64,000 nt of DNA from Deinococcus multiflagellatus (GTDB taxonomy: Bacteria > Deinococcota > Deinococci > Deinococcales > Deinococcaceae), in NCBI RefSeq assembly GCF_020166415.1, contig NZ_JAIQXV010000008.1:62001-126000 (forward strand), given 5' to 3'. The position numbers were made by a program, and so were the translations under genes. The notes under the pieces were generated by a model. That model was given only the letters and a program-made list of their open reading frames with translations, did no database searches and had not been told where the DNA came from. Below are positions 42,469 to 51,571 of the stretch, one piece after another; within the stretch, counting starts at the first letter, position 1, and every line of letters starts with the position of its first letter.

Positions 42469-42716
42469 GCGCCTTCCAGCTCCCAGTGGGCGTCTTCCAT
42501 CACGGGGTTCGAGAGCACGTTCTCGGTGATGTCCCTCAGCTGTGCTTCCACGTCCTCGCGGCGGCCGTGCAACGTCAGTTCGATGTATTTGCCCACGCGC
42601 ACGCCCGACACATTGCCGTGCTCCAGGTGCGACAGCGCGCGCTCCACGGTGCGCCCCTGGGGGTCAAGAATGCTGGGCTTGAGGGTCACGAAGACTTTGG
42701 CTTTGTAGGTGGACAT
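42465..42716 (-). CDS. purS: Phosphoribosylformylglycinamidine synthase subunit PurS
   Basis: 83 residues, the usual length. KAKVFVTLKPSILDPQGRTVERAL and VSGVRVGKYIEL are the family blocks. PurS bridges PurQ and PurL so that ammonia reaches the synthase site. AAGGAG precedes the ATG. Confidence 0.96.
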   Translation of the reverse strand: MSTYKAKVFVTLKPSILDPQGRTVERALSHLEHGNVSGVRVGKYIELTLHGRREDVEAQLRDITENVLSNPVMEDAHWELEGA

Positions 42717-42726
42717 GGGGGGCTCC

Positions 42727-42803
42727 TTCGGAGGTGGATGGTTGAAAGTTGATGGTGGATGGAAAAGGCTGTTTTCTATCAACCTTCGACCATCAACCAT
42801 TGA
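42727..42803. repeat. TTGATGG-type inverted repeat between purC and purS
   Basis: Left arm GGATGGTTGAAAGTTGATGG and on, right arm TATCAACCTTCGACCATCAA and on, imperfect inverse copies around a short AAAAGGCTGTTTT loop. The right arm runs into the last codons of purC. Confidence 0.6.
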
Positions 42804-43521
42804 CCGGCGCGGTCACGCGCCGCAGCATCTCGCTGTATGCGTCTTCCACGCCGCCCAGGTCACGGCGGAAGCGGTCCTTGTCGAGCTTCTCGTTCGTTGC
42901 GGCGTCCCAGAAGCGGCAGGTGTCGGGGCTGATCTCGTCGGCCAGGACCACCTCGCCGTCAGCCGTGGTGCCAAACTCCAGCTTGAAATCAATCAGGCGC
43001 ACGTCGCGCGCGGCGAAGTAGGGCACCAGGAACGCCTGCACCTTCAGGGCCAGCTCGCGGATGCGCGTCAGCTGCTCTGGGGTGGCCCAGCCCAGCGCCA
43101 CGGCGGTATCGGTGTTGATCAGGGGGTCGCCCAGGGCGTCGCTCTTGTAGCAGTACTCCACCACCGGGCGCGAGAGGGGGGTGCCTTCTTCAATCCCCAG
43201 CCGCTTGCTGAACGACCCGGCGGCCACGTTGCGCACGATCACTTCCACCGGAATGATCGTCACGGCGCGCACGCGCTGTTCCGTGTCGCTGAGTTTCTCC
43301 AGAAAGTGGGTGGGCACCCCGGCCTGCTCCAGCTGCGGAAACAGGTGGGCGGTAATGGCGTTGTTGATGGCCCCCTTGCCGCCAATCTGCGCCTTCTTGA
43401 CCCCGTTGAAGGCGGTGGCGTCGTCCTTGTACGCCACGATGTACTCGTGCTCGTGGTCGGTGGCGTACACGCGCTTGGCCTTGCCTTCGTACTTCAGTTC
43501 GCCTCGGGTGCGCTGGGTCAT
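42793..43521 (-). CDS. purC: Phosphoribosylaminoimidazole-succinocarboxamide synthase
   Basis: 242 residues. [54 protein letters not shown] and LIDFKLEFG are the SAICAR synthetase signatures. It joins aspartate to CAIR with ATP. First gene of the purine cluster on this strand. The last codons overlap the TTGATGG-type repeat. Confidence 0.96.
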   Translation of the reverse strand: MTQRTRGELKYEGKAKRVYATDHEHEYIVAYKDDATAFNGVKKAQIGGKGAINNAITAHLFPQLEQAGVPTHFLEKLSDTEQRVRAVTIIPVEVIVRNVAAGSFSKRLGIEEGTPLSRPVVEYCYKSDALGDPLINTDTAVALGWATPEQLTRIRELALKVQAFLVPYFAARDVRLIDFKLEFGTTADGEVVLADEISPDTCRFWDAATNEKLDKDRFRRDLGGVEDAYSEMLRRVTAPVNG

Positions 43522-43867
43522 ACCGTCTCCCTGTGGGGGCGTGGCGCGGGGCCACACGTAGGACAGGCGTCCCCCGCAACCGTGCCGGGGCGACGCCTGA
43601 ATGTCGCGGTGCTGAACATATGGGCTCCAGTCGCCGTCTCTCGGACGGACTTACCGCGCGCTCGGCGCGGGGCGTCTCTCTGGACGCGGAGTGGAAGGTG
43701 GTGTGCAGGGCCCCCAAGAGGCCTGCCGTGCCCCAGCGTAACACCCCCGCGCCTTCACGCGCCGGGGGTGTTCAGAGGACTGGGACGAAACGCGGCGGGG
43801 CCGCCCTGAAATTCCCCCGCACAGATCCGGTAGAGGACCCGGGTTCCGGGCGCAGACAATAGGCGAC
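43522..43867. other. Divergent purC / alkA intergenic region with two strong hairpins
   Basis: AGGCGTC-CCCCG paired with CGGGG-GACGCCT (43565-43598) lies in the purC leader and could act in attenuation. A second stem, AACACCCCC with inner GCGC paired to GGGGGTGTT (43740-43772), lies mid-way and could separate the two transcripts. No purine riboswitch core is recognised. Confidence 0.5.
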
Positions 43868-45328
43868 ATGCCTGCTCTGCCGTACTCGCGCGATTTCATG
43901 CTGGAGCGGATGTTCGCCGCCGACGCGGCGTTCGACGGCCTGTTTTACACCGGCGTAACAAGTACCGGCATCTTCTGCCTGCCGTCGTGCCGGGCGCGCA
44001 AGCCGCTGCCCGCGCATGTGGCCTTTCATGCCACCCCTGCCCAGGCCCGCGCCGCCGGGCTGCGCGCCTGCCGCCGCTGCCACCCCGAGGCCTTTGGCGC
44101 CGGGGTCCCCCCGGAAGAAGCCGCGTTCTGGACCGCCCTGTCCGGGGTGCCGGTGGCCGAGGTGCCGGGTGCGCACGACCTGGCCCAGCGGCTGGGGGTG
44201 GGCCGGGGCGCGCTGCATCGCCTGTGCCGCGACCACCTGCAGCGCCCGCCCGCCGCGTGGCTGGCCCGCGAGCGGGTGCATCTGGCCGCCAGGCGGCTGC
44301 TGGCCGAGCCCGACACCTCGGTGGCCGGGGTGGCGTTCGAGGCGGGCTACGGCAGCCTGTCGGCCTTTGGGGCGCAGTTCCGGCGGGGCATGGGGGTGTC
44401 GCCGCAGGCCTTCCGGCAGGGGCTGGCCCAGGGCAGCTGGACATTGGCCCTGCCCGGCGACTTCCGGGCCCTGGAGGTGCGGCGCGACCTGGGCCGCGAC
44501 CCACGCAGCCCCACAGCCCAGGTGCAGGGCCAGCGGGTCACGCTGGGCTGGCGCCTGCCCTCGGGGCCGCGCCGCGTCACGCTGACCTTTTCGGGCGAGG
44601 GGGGCGGCACCGTCACCGTGAGGGCTGAACCGGGCGGCCCGCTGGCCCCCGCCGACGCGCTGGCCCTGCACGACCTGACGTGGCGGGCGCTGGGGCTGAG
44701 CGCAGCGGGGGCGGGCCCCCTGCCTGCCCCCACACCTGCGGCGCCGCTCGCGGTGCCCCCGGGGTTACGGGTGCCGCTGGTGCCGGACCTCTTTGACGGC
44801 CTTGTGTGGGCGGTGGTGGGCCAGCAGGTCACCTTTGCCCACGCCTGCACCCTGCGGCGGCGGCTGGTGGAGCGCTGCGGCACCCCGCTGGGCGAGGGCC
44901 TGTGGGCGCCCCCCACGCCAGAGGCCGTGGCCGCGCTGCTCCCGGCCGACCTGCGCGCCCTGGGCCTGACCGGGGCCCGCGCCGACCTGCTGCGGCGACT
45001 GGCGGGGCAGGTGGCCCGGCAGGAACTGAACCTGTCGGCCCTGGCCCGGGGCCCAGTGGGGGCGGCGCGGCGCACGCTGCGGGCGGTGCCCGGCATTGGC
45101 CCCTGGACCGCCGAATACGTGCTGCTGCGCGTGCTGGGCTTTCCCGATGTGGTTCCGGCCGGAGACGCGGCGCTGGCGGCGGCCCTGCAGTGGGCCCACC
45201 AACTGCCCCGCCGCCCCGACCCCCCGCAGGTGCAGGCCCTCCTGGCCCCGTACGCCCCGCAGCGCAGCGCGGCGGTCTTCTCTCTCTGGCACCACGTTCA
45301 TCCCAAAGGAGCCGCCCATGACCCTTGA
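43868..45328 (+). CDS. alkA: Ada-type regulator fused to AlkA-type 3-methyladenine DNA glycosylase
   Basis: 486 residues with three parts. The Ada zinc domain (residues about 1-75) keeps four Cys in FCLPSCRARKPLP and LRACRRCHPE, used in Ada to accept methyl groups from phosphotriesters. An AraC-type helix-turn-helix follows (LAQRLGVGRGALHRL, AGVAFEAGYGSLSAFGAQFRRGMGVSP). The AlkA part has the HhH-GPD region (LRAVPGIGPWTAEYVLLRVLGFPDVVPAGDAAL), whose GxGPWTA hairpin and catalytic Asp (VVPAGDAAL) are present. It should both sense and repair alkylated DNA. The 3' end overlaps the next, broken gene by 11 bases. Confidence 0.93.
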   Translation: MPALPYSRDFMLERMFAADAAFDGLFYTGVTSTGIFCLPSCRARKPLPAHVAFHATPAQARAAGLRACRRCHPEAFGAGVPPEEAAFWTALSGVPVAEVPGAHDLAQRLGVGRGALHRLCRDHLQRPPAAWLARERVHLAARRLLAEPDTSVAGVAFEAGYGSLSAFGAQFRRGMGVSPQAFRQGLAQGSWTLALPGDFRALEVRRDLGRDPRSPTAQVQGQRVTLGWRLPSGPRRVTLTFSGEGGGTVTVRAEPGGPLAPADALALHDLTWRALGLSAAGAGPLPAPTPAAPLAVPPGLRVPLVPDLFDGLVWAVVGQQVTFAHACTLRRRLVERCGTPLGEGLWAPPTPEAVAALLPADLRALGLTGARADLLRRLAGQVARQELNLSALARGPVGAARRTLRAVPGIGPWTAEYVLLRVLGFPDVVPAGDAALAAALQWAHQLPRRPDPPQVQALLAPYAPQRSAAVFSLWHHVHPKGAAHDP

Positions 45329-46330
45329 ATCCCTCCAGCCCTCGCCTCCGTCCCTGACCGAGACTGCCGCCCGCGCCGGGCACTTGCGCGCCCTGCACGC
45401 CAGTGGCCTCGTGCTGCCCAACGCCTGGGACGCCCTGACAGCGGAACTCAGGACGGTTGAGGGGACGTCCCCTCAACCGTCCTGAGGCGAACGAAGTGAG
45501 TGTCCGAAAACCACAGCGGCAGAAGTGGAATTGAGGGGCCGCTTTCTGGTCCCTCAATGGAACTGGCAGCCGCTGTGAGCGCCCGGCTGCTGCAGGAAGC
45601 GGGGTTTCCCGCCATCGGCACCACCAGCGCGGGGGTGGCCTTTGCCCTGGGCCAGCCCGACGGCCAGGTGCTGCCCCGCGCCGGCGGCCTGCAGGCCCTG
45701 GCCCGTATCGTGGCGGCGGTGCAGGTGCCCGTCACCGCCGACCTCGAAGCGGGGTATGGCCACCCCCCTGAAGCCGTGGCCCAGATGGTCCAGGCCGCCG
45801 TAGGGCTGGGGGCGGCGGGCGTGAATTTGGAGGACGCCACCGGGGAGGCCCACGCGCCCCTATACCCGCTGCCCGCCCAGGTGGCGCGGCTGACCGCTGC
45901 CCGCGCGGCGGCGGACGCCCTGGGCGTGCCCCTCTATCTGAATGCCCGCACCGACACCTATTTCACCGCGTTTGGGCAGGACCCAGCCGAGCGGCTGGCC
46001 GAAACCATCCGGCGTGGCCGGGCCTACCTGCAGGCCGGCGCCGACAGCGTGTTCGTGCCCGGCGTGACCGACCCGGCCACCGTGCAGGCGCTACGCGAGG
46101 GCATCGGCGGGCCCGTGGCGGTGATGCTGCAGGGTGGTGGGCCGGGCGCCCCAGAGTTACTGGCGGCCGGGGCCTGCCGGGTCAGCGTGGGGCCGGGGTT
46201 GCTGCTGGCCGCGCTGGGGTATGTGGCACAGCTGGCCCAGACCCTGCGCACCGGGGGCACCTTGACGCCCCCAGCCGCGCTGCCCTTTGCCCAGGTGCAG
46301 GGGTGGTTCAGCCCACAGCGCACCCCCTGA
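45318..46330 (+). pseudogene. Isocitrate lyase/PEP mutase-family gene split by a repeat element
   Basis: The first piece (45318-45485) encodes the family N-terminus ...LHASGLVLPNAWDALTA and then runs into the repeat, stopping at 45485. The second piece resumes in another frame after the repeat with AVSARLLQEAGFPAIGTTSAG and continues through VPVTADLEAGYG, VNLEDAT and LNARTDTYF to 46330. A restart at an ATG supplied by the repeat (45557) could give a protein lacking the first strand. Key residues (D in ADLEAGYG, E in NLEDAT) remain. Probably inactive as a single chain; expression of the fragment is possible. Confidence 0.85.
45438..45576. repeat. Double-hairpin repeat, copy 2 (interrupts the PEP-mutase-like gene)
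   Basis: Ends ACAGCGG ... CCGCTGT. Hairpin 1 is a perfect 40-nt palindrome (45447-45486; arm CTCAGGACGGTTGAGGGGAC). Then GGCGAACGAAGTGAGTGTCC. Hairpin 2 spans 45513-45576 (ACAGCGGC...GCCGCTGT with ATTGAGGG/CCCTCAAT inside). Confidence 0.88.
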
Positions 46331-46385
46331 AGCCCTGCGCCAGCTGGCCGATGTGGCCCGCACGGCCCTCACCTCACACTGGGGC

Positions 46386-47081
46386 ATGGTCTTCTCTGCG
46401 CCCGACGGCACGCCTCTGTACGTGAACAGATTGGGCGACGGCCCGCCCCTGCTGCTGCTCTCGGGTGGCCCTGGCTGCGTGAACTATCTGCAACCTGTGG
46501 CCCACCTGTTGCCCGGCTGGACCTGCCTGCTGCCCGACCCGCGCGGGGTGGGCCAGAGCGGCGGTGGCCCGCACGATCTGAGCACGGCCCTGGCCGACAT
46601 AGAAGCCCTGCGCCAGACCCTCGGCGCCGCGCAGTGGACCGTGCTGGGCCACTCCTGGGGCGCGGATCTGGGGCTGGCCTACGCCCTGGCGCACCCAGAG
46701 CGCGTGACCCGGCTGCTGAGCGTGGCTGGCACCGGCATTCAGAATGACCGCGACTGGAAAGCCGCCTACGAGGCCGGGCAAGGGCAGGAGCCGGCCTTGG
46801 AGGTCGAGTGGAACCCAGATGTTCACCGCGCCCTGATCACCAGCTGGCGCCAGTTCATCAAGACCCCCGACCTGCTGCGCCGCCTGGCCGCCCTGCCGGT
46901 GCCGGTTACCTTCCTGCACATGGGCGCCGACATCCGCCCCGGCTGGCCTGCGCGGCAACTCGCGGCGCTGCTGCCCCGGGGCGAGTGGGCCGAGGTGCCC
47001 GGCGTCCCCCACACCGCCTGGCTGACCCACGCCGGGGCGCTGGGGACAGCGTTGCAAACCGCGCTGGGAGCGCCCGCATGA
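46386..47081 (+). CDS. Alpha/beta hydrolase (proline-iminopeptidase-like)
   Basis: 231 residues from MVFSAPDG. Oxyanion loop LLLLSGGPGCVNYL, strand LPDPRGVGQSGGG, nucleophile elbow GHSWGADLG and terminal His in GVPHTAWL. The HGGPG-like loop and DPRGxGxS favour peptidase family S33, but the lid is short. Start uncertain: other GTG codons lie upstream in frame. Its stop overlaps the next gene's ATG. Confidence 0.82.
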   Translation: MVFSAPDGTPLYVNRLGDGPPLLLLSGGPGCVNYLQPVAHLLPGWTCLLPDPRGVGQSGGGPHDLSTALADIEALRQTLGAAQWTVLGHSWGADLGLAYALAHPERVTRLLSVAGTGIQNDRDWKAAYEAGQGQEPALEVEWNPDVHRALITSWRQFIKTPDLLRRLAALPVPVTFLHMGADIRPGWPARQLAALLPRGEWAEVPGVPHTAWLTHAGALGTALQTALGAPA

Positions 47082-47929
47082 GGGTCCTGAACATTGAGGT
47101 GCCGCCTCAGCTGGCCGCCCGCTGGCGCGCGTGGCTGGCCCCGGAGCAGCAGCCCCTATTCCTGACCGCCGCCGAGGCGCACACCTTCGGCCTGAGCACC
47201 GTGCCCAGAGCCGACGACGCCCTGGCCCCGGAAACCCGCGACACCTTCACCGTATGGGCGGTGGCCCCGCAGGCCGACCAGGTCGTGTGGGTGGACCGGG
47301 CGCACTGGGAGGCCCTGCCGCCGGGCCTGCGCCGCGCGTTGCTGCGGGCCCAGGTGCGTCACGGCCGGGGCAATGTGCCGCTGGGCCGCGCCTACGCTGA
47401 TCTGTGGCCGGGGCTGCCCAGGGGCCGCCTGCTGTGGGCCCCCGAGCACCTCAGCCCCGCCGTGCTGACCCGCTGGGCCGAGCGGGACGGGCTGCCCTGC
47501 CAGCGGGCGCAGGTGCCCAGCACTGTCTGGGCGGGGGTGGCGGCCCTCTTGCCCGGGGCGCGGGCGCTGGCCGGCACGTTTCCTGAGGGCAGCGCCGGCA
47601 ACTGCTTTGGCGCGGTGATGGGCGCGGCTGGGGTCCCGGGCGCCGCGCAGACCTGGATGGGCCGCGAGCCCTTCGAGGCATTCCTGCGCGCGCGGGCGCG
47701 GCCCGGTGGGCGCGACGACCAGCCCGGCACGGTGCTGGTGTGGCGTAGCGCAGACGGCCTCGTGCAGCACGCCGCGGTGACCCTGGGCGGCGGCTGGGCC
47801 CTGCACAAGCCCGCGCAGACGTGGTGGACGCCCCGGGTGGTGCTGCCGGTGGCGACCCTGAAGGGCTACTCGCGCAGCCGGGGCCAGCGGCTGGAGCGGT
47901 GGCGGTTGGTGGGCCCTCATATGCGCTGA
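47078..47929 (+). CDS. Protein with NlpC/P60- or CHAP-like cysteine site
   Basis: 283 residues, coupled by ATGA to the hydrolase upstream. The N-terminal half has no recognised family. The second half has SAGNCFGAVMGAAG, a plausible nucleophile Cys at a helix start, and about 60 residues later QHAAVTLGGGWALHKPAQTWW, a His in the usual beta-strand position. This order is that of papain-like NlpC/P60 or LRAT-type folds. The assignment is by pattern only. Confidence 0.6.
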   Translation: MRVLNIEVPPQLAARWRAWLAPEQQPLFLTAAEAHTFGLSTVPRADDALAPETRDTFTVWAVAPQADQVVWVDRAHWEALPPGLRRALLRAQVRHGRGNVPLGRAYADLWPGLPRGRLLWAPEHLSPAVLTRWAERDGLPCQRAQVPSTVWAGVAALLPGARALAGTFPEGSAGNCFGAVMGAAGVPGAAQTWMGREPFEAFLRARARPGGRDDQPGTVLVWRSADGLVQHAAVTLGGGWALHKPAQTWWTPRVVLPVATLKGYSRSRGQRLERWRLVGPHMR

Positions 47930-47949
47930 CCGGCTGAGCAGCGAAGGGG

Positions 47950-47955
47950 TAAGCT
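47950..47955 (+). promoter_or_regulatory. -10 element (TAAGCT) of a leaderless promoter for the DUF4157 toxin
   Basis: TAAGCT ends 6 nt before the ATG; no ribosome site is seen. Confidence 0.45.
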
Positions 47956-47961
47956 CGGGCT

Positions 47962-50900
47962 ATGACCGGGCCGGCGCTGCAGATCAGGCAGAAGAAAATC
48001 GCACAACAACAGCAGTCCTTGCCCTCTGCGTACGCAATAGAAGATCAGGCCGTAGCCCACGCGCAGCGGGCTCTTCAGCGGCACACCGCCCGGCCAGTGG
48101 CGCTGCAGCGGCAAGCGGCGGGGCCGGTGCTGCGGGCGTCAGGGCTGGAACAGCAGGAGGTGACCCGGCTCACCGTTCAGCGCCAAGCGGTGATCAAGCA
48201 ATTGGCCGCCTTGCCCCAGATAGAGGGTCAGCCGCTTCAACGGGCTGCCCAGCCCGTGCCCGCCAAGCCCCAGAGTCCGGCCGACTGGGTGACGGTGATG
48301 CGCCACCAGGCCGAGCAGGTCGAAGGCCAAGCGTTAGACACACGGCAATACGCCCAGTTCACGGCCCTGCAGCGCCAGGTGGCCAATACCTTGGTGCAAG
48401 GCTTTCGTTCAGATCGCGGCCCCGCCCAAGCCCGGTACGACACCTATGGCGAACATTTGGCCACGTTGCAACGCCATGAAATCAGTGCGCCGGTTAGCCG
48501 GGTTGTCCTGGGCCTGGTGCCCGCTGGGGAACGGCTGGCCCTTCAGCGAGCCGTGGATACCGCTGTTCAACGCTATGAAGCCGAGGCAGAGCTAGTCGCA
48601 ACATTCGTCCAACGGCAGAGCTTGCAGCGGCAGTTGGCCGAACTGGACGCCGAAGCGACGCAACCCGTTTTACAACGGATTCAAGCAAGACGAGGTGCCG
48701 GCAATCCTCTCCCCGAACCGATTCAACGGCACCTGGAACAGGGGCTCAACCACGACCTGTCCCGCGTTCGTATTCATGATGATGCGGAAGCGGACACGCT
48801 GGCCAAGGGGGTCAATGCCCTGGCCTTCACCACCGGCAGTGACATCTTTTTCCAGAGTGGGAAGTTCAATCCGAACAGCCAGAGTGGGCTGGAACTGCTG
48901 GCGCATGAGGTCACCCATACCGTGCAGCAGTCTCAAGGGCGCGTCGGACCGGGCGTGGACCCCGATGCTGGCCTTGAAGCCGAAGCCCGGTCCATGGGCG
49001 CCAAGCTGGCCCAGCAAGCCACTGGTCTTCCTCACAGTCAGGCGCATTCACGGGGGCTTCGGCAGCGCCCAGCGCTCACGCCCACCACCACCGTGCAGCG
49101 GCGGGCGGCGGGTACGCCTGCGCCCGCTGTGACCACAGTGCAGCGTGTCGGCATCATCAAGCACAGCGAGGGCGCCAATGTCAGGGCGACACCAGACCCT
49201 AAGGGCAAATTGCTGTTACCGCAACCCCTCCCTGTAGGAAAGCGTGTAGGTGTGATCAGTCAGACTGCAGACGGCTGGAGCCGTGTCGCTCTCCCCAGTG
49301 GCCGCACCGGTTATGTGCAGAGCAGCCGGGTCACCACCAACATCCCTGACCCCGGAGCCAGCCTGATCAAAGTTCCGGCAGGCATGACGGCCATAGAAAT
49401 TGCGGAGAAGTATTACAAGGCGGTGGTCAGGCCCGGTCAGGACCTCCGGTTCTACGTCAACGTTCTGGCGTTTCTGGATCAGCAACGGGGCACCGGTGCG
49501 TTTAAAAAGCAGGAGTTGGTGGCCGGTCGCCTGCTATGGGTACCCAGTGCACCTTTTGCGCAGAGCCTCGTTGGCCAGGTAGGTTCGGGGTCTATTACGG
49601 GTGGCGCCTTGGCACAGGCGAAAGCCGCCATGGGCAATAGTCCGGGTGCGAATGTGCTCAGGTCCGTTCTGGAATCGCCCACGTACATCAAAGAAGTTTT
49701 GGGTGAGGCCTGGAATACTGTCAAAGCCCACTGGCCGGTCATGCTGGCGACCACCGTGGCCTTGGTGAGTGCAGAACTGCTGGTCGGGGTGCTGGCCGCC
49801 GCGCCGGAGCCAACGACGATTACCAAATTTCTGGCGGTGGGCTTACAGGGGCTGATCACCATCGTGGCAGGGGCTGGTGTGGCCGTCTCTCTGGCTGCAG
49901 CCGTCAAGTCCGGCGAGATGTGGTTGCGCACTGCCTGGACAGCACAGGGCAACGCCAGCAGGATCAAAGCTGCGTCCAAGGCATTCCTGGGGATGATTGC
50001 GCAGGTTGTAGCGGCAATTGCCAGTGTGGCGGGGGTTAAGGCAAGTGCGGCGAAGACACAAGCGCTCGCTGGCATGTACACCCGTGAAGCCCTCATTGCA
50101 CAGATTGGCAGCAAAGCGACCTACGAGGCACTGATGAACACCCTTGTGGCGCGAGGTATCAAGCAGAACAATGCCCAACTGCTGGGGGCCCTGATTAAGA
50201 AAGTGCCAGACCCCCTAGAGCTCAAAGGGTTTTTGCGGAAGGTGGATAAGCCAGTGGAGTTTCTTGCGACGTTGGAAAAATATCCGCTGAATAGGGTTCG
50301 TCAGGTGCTCGCGGAAATAGACAGTCAGAGTATTGCGCCCCAGTATGCAACCCGACTTCTTCAACTTAACTTGGAGAATCCAGTTCCTACGAAACCACTA
50401 ACAGCTGAGCGCGCCGCATTTCTTAAAGAAAAATTCCCTCAAGACAGTGCAGATAAAATGTTTGGTGGTAGATCTGCAGTGTTGCGTGAGGAACTGACGC
50501 CACAACAGCTCGCACGCGATAAATTAGCAGGGCAGCAGTACCAAGCGCTATTAAACGATATTCTTGCAAATAGCCCTTATGTGTACCGCTATACTACTCG
50601 CTTTGCTTTGCAGCAACTTAGAGAAAAGGGAAAAGATGTTGAAACGGCTTTCATGACTAATGTTATGGTGAAAAATCCGAATGATGTAAGTCTTGGGACG
50701 CAGTTGAAGCCGGAATGGTATAAGTATAGCGACGGGAATCCAGATGTGGTTATTAAGATTCCCAGGGGATTGCTAAGTAGGGCAGAAGTTCCGAGACCCT
50801 CAGGGAACACTTCTAGGTTGGCCGGCTGGGAGTTCACGACCTCAGCATATCCTGAAGCGGGGAAAGGAGGTATGCTTCAGTTCATGGGTAGTGTTCCAAA

Positions 50901-50988
50901 CAATATTCTTGAAAAGGGAATCAAAAATGGTGACATTGAGATTATCTACCTTACTGGCGGAACTTCTAGACTTCCACAGCCCAAATGA
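47962..50988 (+). CDS. DUF4157-containing polymorphic toxin
   Basis: 1008 residues. The N-terminal ~250 residues are rich in LQRQ/VQRQ-type motifs. DUF4157 follows (about 250-335) with the metallopeptidase motif LLAHEVTHTVQQ (HEVTH at about 315-319). Then come an SH3-like module (about 394-455), a LysM-like stretch (about 468-535) and hydrophobic helices (about 590-700, e.g. VMLATTVALVSAELLVGVLA). A pretoxin block starts TREALIAQIGSKATYEAL (about 707). The C-terminal 130 residues (YVYRYTTRFALQQLR ... EFTTSAYPEAGKGG ... GDIEIIYLTGG) have no family I can name; Arg, Thr-Ser and Asp-Ile-Glu placement recalls ADP-ribosyltransferases, weakly. The 3' part is clearly AT-richer. DUF4157 proteins are known cargo of extracellular contractile injection systems and other toxin systems. 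Confidence 0.8.
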   Translation: MTGPALQIRQKKIAQQQQSLPSAYAIEDQAVAHAQRALQRHTARPVALQRQAAGPVLRASGLEQQEVTRLTVQRQAVIKQLAALPQIEGQPLQRAAQPVPAKPQSPADWVTVMRHQAEQVEGQALDTRQYAQFTALQRQVANTLVQGFRSDRGPAQARYDTYGEHLATLQRHEISAPVSRVVLGLVPAGERLALQRAVDTAVQRYEAEAELVATFVQRQSLQRQLAELDAEATQPVLQRIQARRGAGNPLPEPIQRHLEQGLNHDLSRVRIHDDAEADTLAKGVNALAFTTGSDIFFQSGKFNPNSQSGLELLAHEVTHTVQQSQGRVGPGVDPDAGLEAEARSMGAKLAQQATGLPHSQAHSRGLRQRPALTPTTTVQRRAAGTPAPAVTTVQRVGIIKHSEGANVRATPDPKGKLLLPQPLPVGKRVGVISQTADGWSRVALPSGRTGYVQSSRVTTNIPDPGASLIKVPAGMTAIEIAEKYYKAVVRPGQDLRFYVNVLAFLDQQRGTGAFKKQELVAGRLLWVPSAPFAQSLVGQVGSGSITGGALAQAKAAMGNSPGANVLRSVLESPTYIKEVLGEAWNTVKAHWPVMLATTVALVSAELLVGVLAAAPEPTTITKFLAVGLQGLITIVAGAGVAVSLAAAVKSGEMWLRTAWTAQGNASRIKAASKAFLGMIAQVVAAIASVAGVKASAAKTQALAGMYTREALIAQIGSKATYEALMNTLVARGIKQNNAQLLGALIKKVPDPLELKGFLRKVDKPVEFLATLEKYPLNRVRQVLAEIDSQSIAPQYATRLLQLNLENPVPTKPLTAERAAFLKEKFPQDSADKMFGGRSAVLREELTPQQLARDKLAGQQYQALLNDILANSPYVYRYTTRFALQQLREKGKDVETAFMTNVMVKNPNDVSLGTQLKPEWYKYSDGNPDVVIKIPRGLLSRAEVPRPSGNTSRLAGWEFTTSAYPEAGKGGMLQFMGSVPNNILEKGIKNGDIEIIYLTGGTSRLPQPK

Positions 50989-51051
50989 AGCAGATTACCG
51001 CTGCTGGCTTCCGGGCAGAGTAGCTGCAGGTGAACTCGAAGCGAGGGGACA

Positions 51052-51366
51052 ATGAATAGAGAGGGCGAGCTGGATAAAGTGGGAAACTCTGTCGGATTAT
51101 TTAGAGATGCTTTTAAATCTGCTGTTGGGCGTTTAGTACAAAGAGAGGGGCGACTGATAGATGTGAGTCGCGAAAAACTTCTTACCGCAACCACTCTCGA
51201 GAAAAAAAATTTAGCGTGGTATTTTGAAAATGATGGAGTCACTGAACACGACTTAGAACTGTATGACTCTGTAATGATTGATTATTGGGAGAGATTGGAG
51301 AGATGTTTACGTGCTAAGGAGATAGAAGCTACAGTAGGATCATGTCTGCAGACGCTTTTTCGATAA
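51052..51366 (+). CDS. Candidate immunity protein for the DUF4157 toxin
   Basis: 104 residues, 63 nt after the toxin, with AGGGG before the ATG. Mostly helical and charged (VGLFRDAFKSAVGRLVQREG, LYDSVMIDYWERLERCLRAKE). AT-rich like the toxin's last part. No family recognised. Position, size and composition are what immunity genes in polymorphic-toxin loci show; the role is inferred. Confidence 0.6.
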   Translation: MNREGELDKVGNSVGLFRDAFKSAVGRLVQREGRLIDVSREKLLTATTLEKKNLAWYFENDGVTEHDLELYDSVMIDYWERLERCLRAKEIEATVGSCLQTLFR

Positions 51367-51436
51367 TTTACTCGGACTAGAATGAAGCTTCGGCACCTTG
51401 AGCCGACTGATCATCTTCCCCTCCCACTTTTGACCC

Positions 51437-51571
51437 CTAGTGCATGACCACAGGCATGCTTAGGTTTACTGTTTCGCAATGATGAGAGTGTTCCAGGTTG
51501 TCACAGTGCGAGAATTTCCGTTATCAGTCGGACACGCTTTTACCCTGCTCAATCCTGTGGCCGTGCACTAG
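51437..51571. repeat. 135-bp MITE-like element with 18-bp inverted ends
   Basis: CTAGTGCATGACCACAGG (51437-51454) and CCTGTGGCCGTGCACTAG (51554-51571) are inverse copies at 16 of 18 positions; both ends carry CTAG. Inside is non-coding AT-richer sequence. It abuts the orphan TNT cassette. The source transposase family is unknown. Confidence 0.8.

Noticed and set aside
43522..43610. Purine riboswitch or PurR box before purC
   Set aside because: No conserved three-way junction core and no PurBox pair seen; only a GC-rich hairpin.
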